From NCBI GenBank assembly GCA_032119595.1, contig JAUMBQ010000006.1:806001-870000 (forward strand): a DNA stretch of 64,000 nucleotides. Reading direction: 5' to 3'. This document shows positions 61,645 through 64,000 of this stretch, in pieces (the stretch's first letter is position 1; the number at the start of each line of letters is the position of its first letter). Below the pieces are notes generated by a model. That model was not told the DNA's origin. It saw only the letters and a list, made by a program, of their open reading frames with translations, and searched no databases. The position numbers and the translations under genes were made by a program. This DNA comes from JAGIBJ01 sp032119595 (GTDB lineage: Bacteria > Actinomycetota > Thermoleophilia > Solirubrobacterales > Solirubrobacteraceae).

Positions 61645-61714
61645 GATTCCTAAAGTGTACAAAGTCAGTGGCCAAATACCGATTTAGGCCCTCCTTGCTG
61701 ACCCCAAGCCTGGG

Positions 61715-62158
61715 CTAGCGCTTGTTCAGTCCGGTCGGCGGCGCGGCCGGCGGGGCCACTGGCGCGGCTGCCCAGTTGATCCAGACCACTGACGGGTCTG
61801 CCGGATCGACCTTGACCGGCACCTGCGCGCCTGGCTGCGCCTTGTGTAGGTAGAGCTGCTCGACCACACCGGAGACCGTCGCCGGCATCGGCGGGCGGCC
61901 CGGAGCCATCACGATCACGTCGATGTCGAGCATCGGCTGGTAGTTGACCATCCCGCCGCTCTGGCGCACGGCGCTGATGGTCGCCGTGGCGTCGAGGCCG
62001 GTTGCAGCGATGTTCGCGGCCTGCGTCTGCTGGGCCATCGTCGCCTGCGCGGCTTGCATGCTGGCCTGGGCACCGGCGAGCTGCGCGCCGACATCCCAGT
62101 TCTTGTTGATCTCGTTGCCCTGCTTCTGCAGCTCGCGGACGGACCTGAAGAAGCCCAT
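61715..62158 (-). CDS. Small protein of unknown function (MGFFR type)
   Basis: A 147-residue protein from ATG 62158. An N-terminal helix (MGFFRSVRELQKQGNEINKN, 20) and an Ala/Gln-rich helix (AGAQASMQAAQATMAQQ) lead to a C-terminal beta-type domain (MLDIDVIVMAPGRPPMPATV; VPVKVDPADPSVVWINW) resembling the SHOCT-free part of plasmid-like DUFs; no family assigned. It follows the related MGFLK gene by 5 nt. Confidence 0.65.
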   Translation of the reverse strand: MGFFRSVRELQKQGNEINKNWDVGAQLAGAQASMQAAQATMAQQTQAANIAATGLDATATISAVRQSGGMVNYQPMLDIDVIVMAPGRPPMPATVSGVVEQLYLHKAQPGAQVPVKVDPADPSVVWINWAAAPVAPPAAPPTGLNKR

Positions 62159-62163
62159 GACGA

Positions 62164-62574
62164 CTACGCGGTGCGGTACGCGGCGTTGAACGCCTGCGCG
62201 ACGGACGGGTCGGCGGTGATGCGGCCGTTCCAACCGGCGGTGGCGGTCTCCCACGCGTCTGCCGCGATGCCATGCTCGGCGGCCACGACCGGCGCCTTGG
62301 TGACGTCGTAATTGTAGGCCGCAAGGCCCTTGCTGACCGCCGCGAACTGCTCCAGCGACACGCCGGCAATCGGGTCGAGCTGCCCCGGGCCGCTCGTGCT
62401 CACGCCCGCTGCGGCCGCGGCAGCCGCCGCCTGCTGGGCCTGCGCGTTCGCCGCCTGCTGCTGCGCCAGACCCATCTGCTGCGCCTGCGCGCCGAGCGCC
62501 TGCGCGTTCTGAATCAATCCCGGAGCGGCATTGACGGTCTGCTTCATGTCCTTCATCTGCTTCAGGAAGCCCAT
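62164..62574 (-). CDS. Small protein of unknown function (MGFLK type), paralogue-like partner
   Basis: A 136-residue protein from ATG 62574. The N-terminus MGFLKQMKDMKQTVNAAP echoes that of its neighbour (MGFFRSVRELQKQ). An Ala/Gln helix with a poly-Ala run follows, then a ~70-residue domain (LDPIAGVSLEQFAAVSKGLA; AADAWETATAGWNGRI). No signal peptide. The pair is certainly co-transcribed, first this gene and then the 61715-62158 gene. Confidence 0.65.
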   Translation of the reverse strand: MGFLKQMKDMKQTVNAAPGLIQNAQALGAQAQQMGLAQQQAANAQAQQAAAAAAAAGVSTSGPGQLDPIAGVSLEQFAAVSKGLAAYNYDVTKAPVVAAEHGIAADAWETATAGWNGRITADPSVAQAFNAAYRTA

Positions 62575-62771
62575 GGTGTTCTCTCGATCTCGTGTGGTTG
62601 GTGGCAGCCCGGAGCCCCGCTGGCTCCCGACTCGTTTTGCCGTGCCGTCAACGTAATTCCAAGATGAAGGCCAGCCAAGACGGTCCTCCGAACTCTTCTG
62701 GCGGTTTTCCGCCAAGCGGTATCCGAACGCGCGCCGTGCGACGCGTCGCGGCCCCATTACCCTCCGGGGCT

Positions 62772-63587
62772 ATGGATCTGGATCCCGTCGAACAGCGTGT
62801 CCTGGGCTGCCTCATCGAGAAGCGCCGAACCACCCCCGACGGCTACCCGCTGTCGCTGAACGCGCTGCGCCTCGCCTGCAACCAGGCCACGAACCGCGAC
62901 CCGGTCATGGCGCTCACCGACGACGAGGTCCGCGAAGCCGCGACCGGCCTGCACCGCCACGGCCTGGCCCGCATCGCCGCGGCCGGCCAGGGGTCGAGGA
63001 CGACGAAGTACCGGCACACCGCCGAAGAGGGCCTGCCGGCGAGCGACGAGGAACTCGCGATCCTGTCGGTCCTGCTCGTCCGCGGCCCGCAGACCCGCGG
63101 TGAGCTGCGCACCCGGACCGAGCGCATCTACCCGTTCTCAAGCCTGGACGAGGTCGGCGACACGCTCGACGGCCTTGGCATGCGCGGGCTCATCGAGCTG
63201 CTCGATCGCGAGCCGGGCCGCAAGGAGGCCCGGTACGCGCACCGCCTCGGCCATCGCGACGACCCCGAAGTCGCCGCAGCGGTCGCCGCAGCCGCCGCCG
63301 AACACCGCGCACGACTGATCGCCGAAGGTCGCCTCCCGTCCTCGGACGAAGGACACGCCGACGACGACATCGACAACGACGACGACACCTATGACAACGA
63401 CGGCGACAACGCCCCCAACGTCGCCCGCGCCGCCATGCCGTCGCCGGGCGGCCCGGCGGCGCCCGCGCAGGCTGCGCCGATCACCACACCAGCGGGCGCC
63501 CCAGCCGTCACCAACGGCGAACTCCTCCAGCGGATCGAGGCCTTGGAGCGCCGGATCGACGAACTCGAGGAACTCGTCGCGGGCTGA
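62772..63587 (+). CDS. UPF0502 (YceH) family protein
   Basis: A 271-residue protein of DUF480. LDPVEQRVLGCLIEKRRTTP at the start, YPLSLNALRLACNQATNRDP (20) and LLVRGPQTRGELRTRTERIY (20) are family hallmarks of two winged-helix domains (residues ~1-165). A disordered, Asp/Asn-rich linker (DDDIDNDDDTYDNDGDN) and a short C-terminal coiled coil (LLQRIEALERRIDELEELV) follow. Function unknown; the fold suggests DNA binding. Confidence 0.88.
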   Translation: MDLDPVEQRVLGCLIEKRRTTPDGYPLSLNALRLACNQATNRDPVMALTDDEVREAATGLHRHGLARIAAAGQGSRTTKYRHTAEEGLPASDEELAILSVLLVRGPQTRGELRTRTERIYPFSSLDEVGDTLDGLGMRGLIELLDREPGRKEARYAHRLGHRDDPEVAAAVAAAAAEHRARLIAEGRLPSSDEGHADDDIDNDDDTYDNDGDNAPNVARAAMPSPGGPAAPAQAAPITTPAGAPAVTNGELLQRIEALERRIDELEELVAG

Positions 63588-63715
63588 CCGGTAACGGCCG
63601 GTTACCGGCCATCGCTCACGAGTTCCCTGCACCGGCGCGATTTCCCGGAAACCACTGCGGTGCCAGCGTGCCGCCGGCATCCCTCGCTGGCGTAGTGTCC
63701 GCTCCCGGTCCCGCG

Positions 63716-64000
63716 ATGCGAAACGTCCTCCATCACCGCGCACAGAGGTTCGCGCCACTCGCCCTGGTCGCGCTGCTCGCCGCCGCGCCGCCGCTCGCGT
63801 CTGCGCGACTCGCCGAGCCGGCCGCTCCATCCAAGCCCAACTCGACCCGCATCAGCGCGTCGCTCAAGTACACCAACGGATCCAAGAGCGAGATCCCGGT
63901 CTGGTCCGACATCCGGGTCACGATCAGGCGCGACGACGTCGAACTCACCAAGGAGGAGCGGCTGCCGGCAGACGCGTCCGCGTCGTACCTCTCCCCGCCA
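63716..64000 (+). CDS. Exported protein, 3' end beyond the window
   Basis: ATG 63716 opens a frame that runs off the right edge (95 codons visible). The signal peptide is in residues ~1-30 (FAPLALVALLAAAPPLASA, cleavage after ASA). The visible mature part (TRISASLKYTNGSKSEIPVW, 20) looks like a beta-sandwich strand pattern. No family recognised. Confidence 0.6.
   Translation, partial: MRNVLHHRAQRFAPLALVALLAAAPPLASARLAEPAAPSKPNSTRISASLKYTNGSKSEIPVWSDIRVTIRRDDVELTKEERLPADASASYLSPP

Overview
The window is high-GC DNA (roughly 70% by eye) with strong GC3 bias, many GTG starts, 4-nt ATGA/GTGA gene overlaps and leaderless-looking promoters. The genes suggest a Gram-positive-type actinobacterium, and the mix (giant coiled-coil protein, Ccm plus siroheme/heme operon, MpaB/DUF2236, UPF0502, sulfonate/sulfone desulfurisation) would fit the Thermoleophilia/Solirubrobacterales. 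That placement is inference; no marker gene here fixes the taxon.

Layout. 1-1.5 kb: 3' end of an O-antigen-ligase-like membrane protein with a TPR tail. 1.6-14.9 kb: one 4441-residue coiled-coil protein. 15.3-17.5 kb: FAD monooxygenase coupled to an Asp-nucleophile alpha/beta hydrolase. 17.7 kb: tRNA-Arg(CCU). 17.9-23.4 kb, minus strand: solute-binding lipoprotein, nitroreductase, D-aminoacyl-tRNA deacylase with a repeat insertion, AEC transporter, GalT-like protein and TlpA-like lipoprotein. 23.7-28.3 kb: DEAH helicase with a histone-H1-like tail. 28.3-32.9 kb: BirA, SAM hydrolase family protein, a structured leader, a diguanylate cyclase and a small membrane protein.

33.4-41.1 kb is a nine-gene minus-strand operon, nearly all with 4-nt overlaps. 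It joins the Met8-type siroheme enzyme, a MogA-like protein, CcmABC and a CcmD-like protein (cytochrome c heme export), HemA, HemC and a CobA-HemD fusion, so it serves tetrapyrrole synthesis and heme delivery. 41.3-42.4 kb: a small protein coupled to a DUF2236/MpaB oxygenase.

42.6-46.6 kb is an alkylation-repair cluster: alkB-tag-ECF sigma, then ogt-ogt-Ada-like Zn domain. The two transcription units share the same bipartite sequence (-35 ATCTCACGC, 15 nt, -10 CGTCTTA) placed 5-6 nt before the start codon, which predicts a self-controlled, leaderless ECF regulon. 46.7-48.4 kb: an accessory SIR2-like gene with a GAF-like C-terminus, followed by a 54-codon ORF; this is the best candidate for an undescribed (defence-type) module.

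48.5-59.6 kb is organosulfur scavenging: sfnB, sfnG, ssuA, ssuB, ssuC, ssuD, a DszC-like monooxygenase and a flavin reductase fused to a GTP-cyclohydrolase-II-like domain. 59.9-64 kb: L,D-transpeptidase, LuxR-type regulator, two related small proteins, a UPF0502/YceH protein and the start of an exported protein. Several families of short palindromic repeats lie between genes: a covarying 46-48 bp type at 20.6 and 59.7 kb, a 71-bp tandem type at 42.4 kb, and GCAACC-N6-GGTTGC elements at 33 kb.
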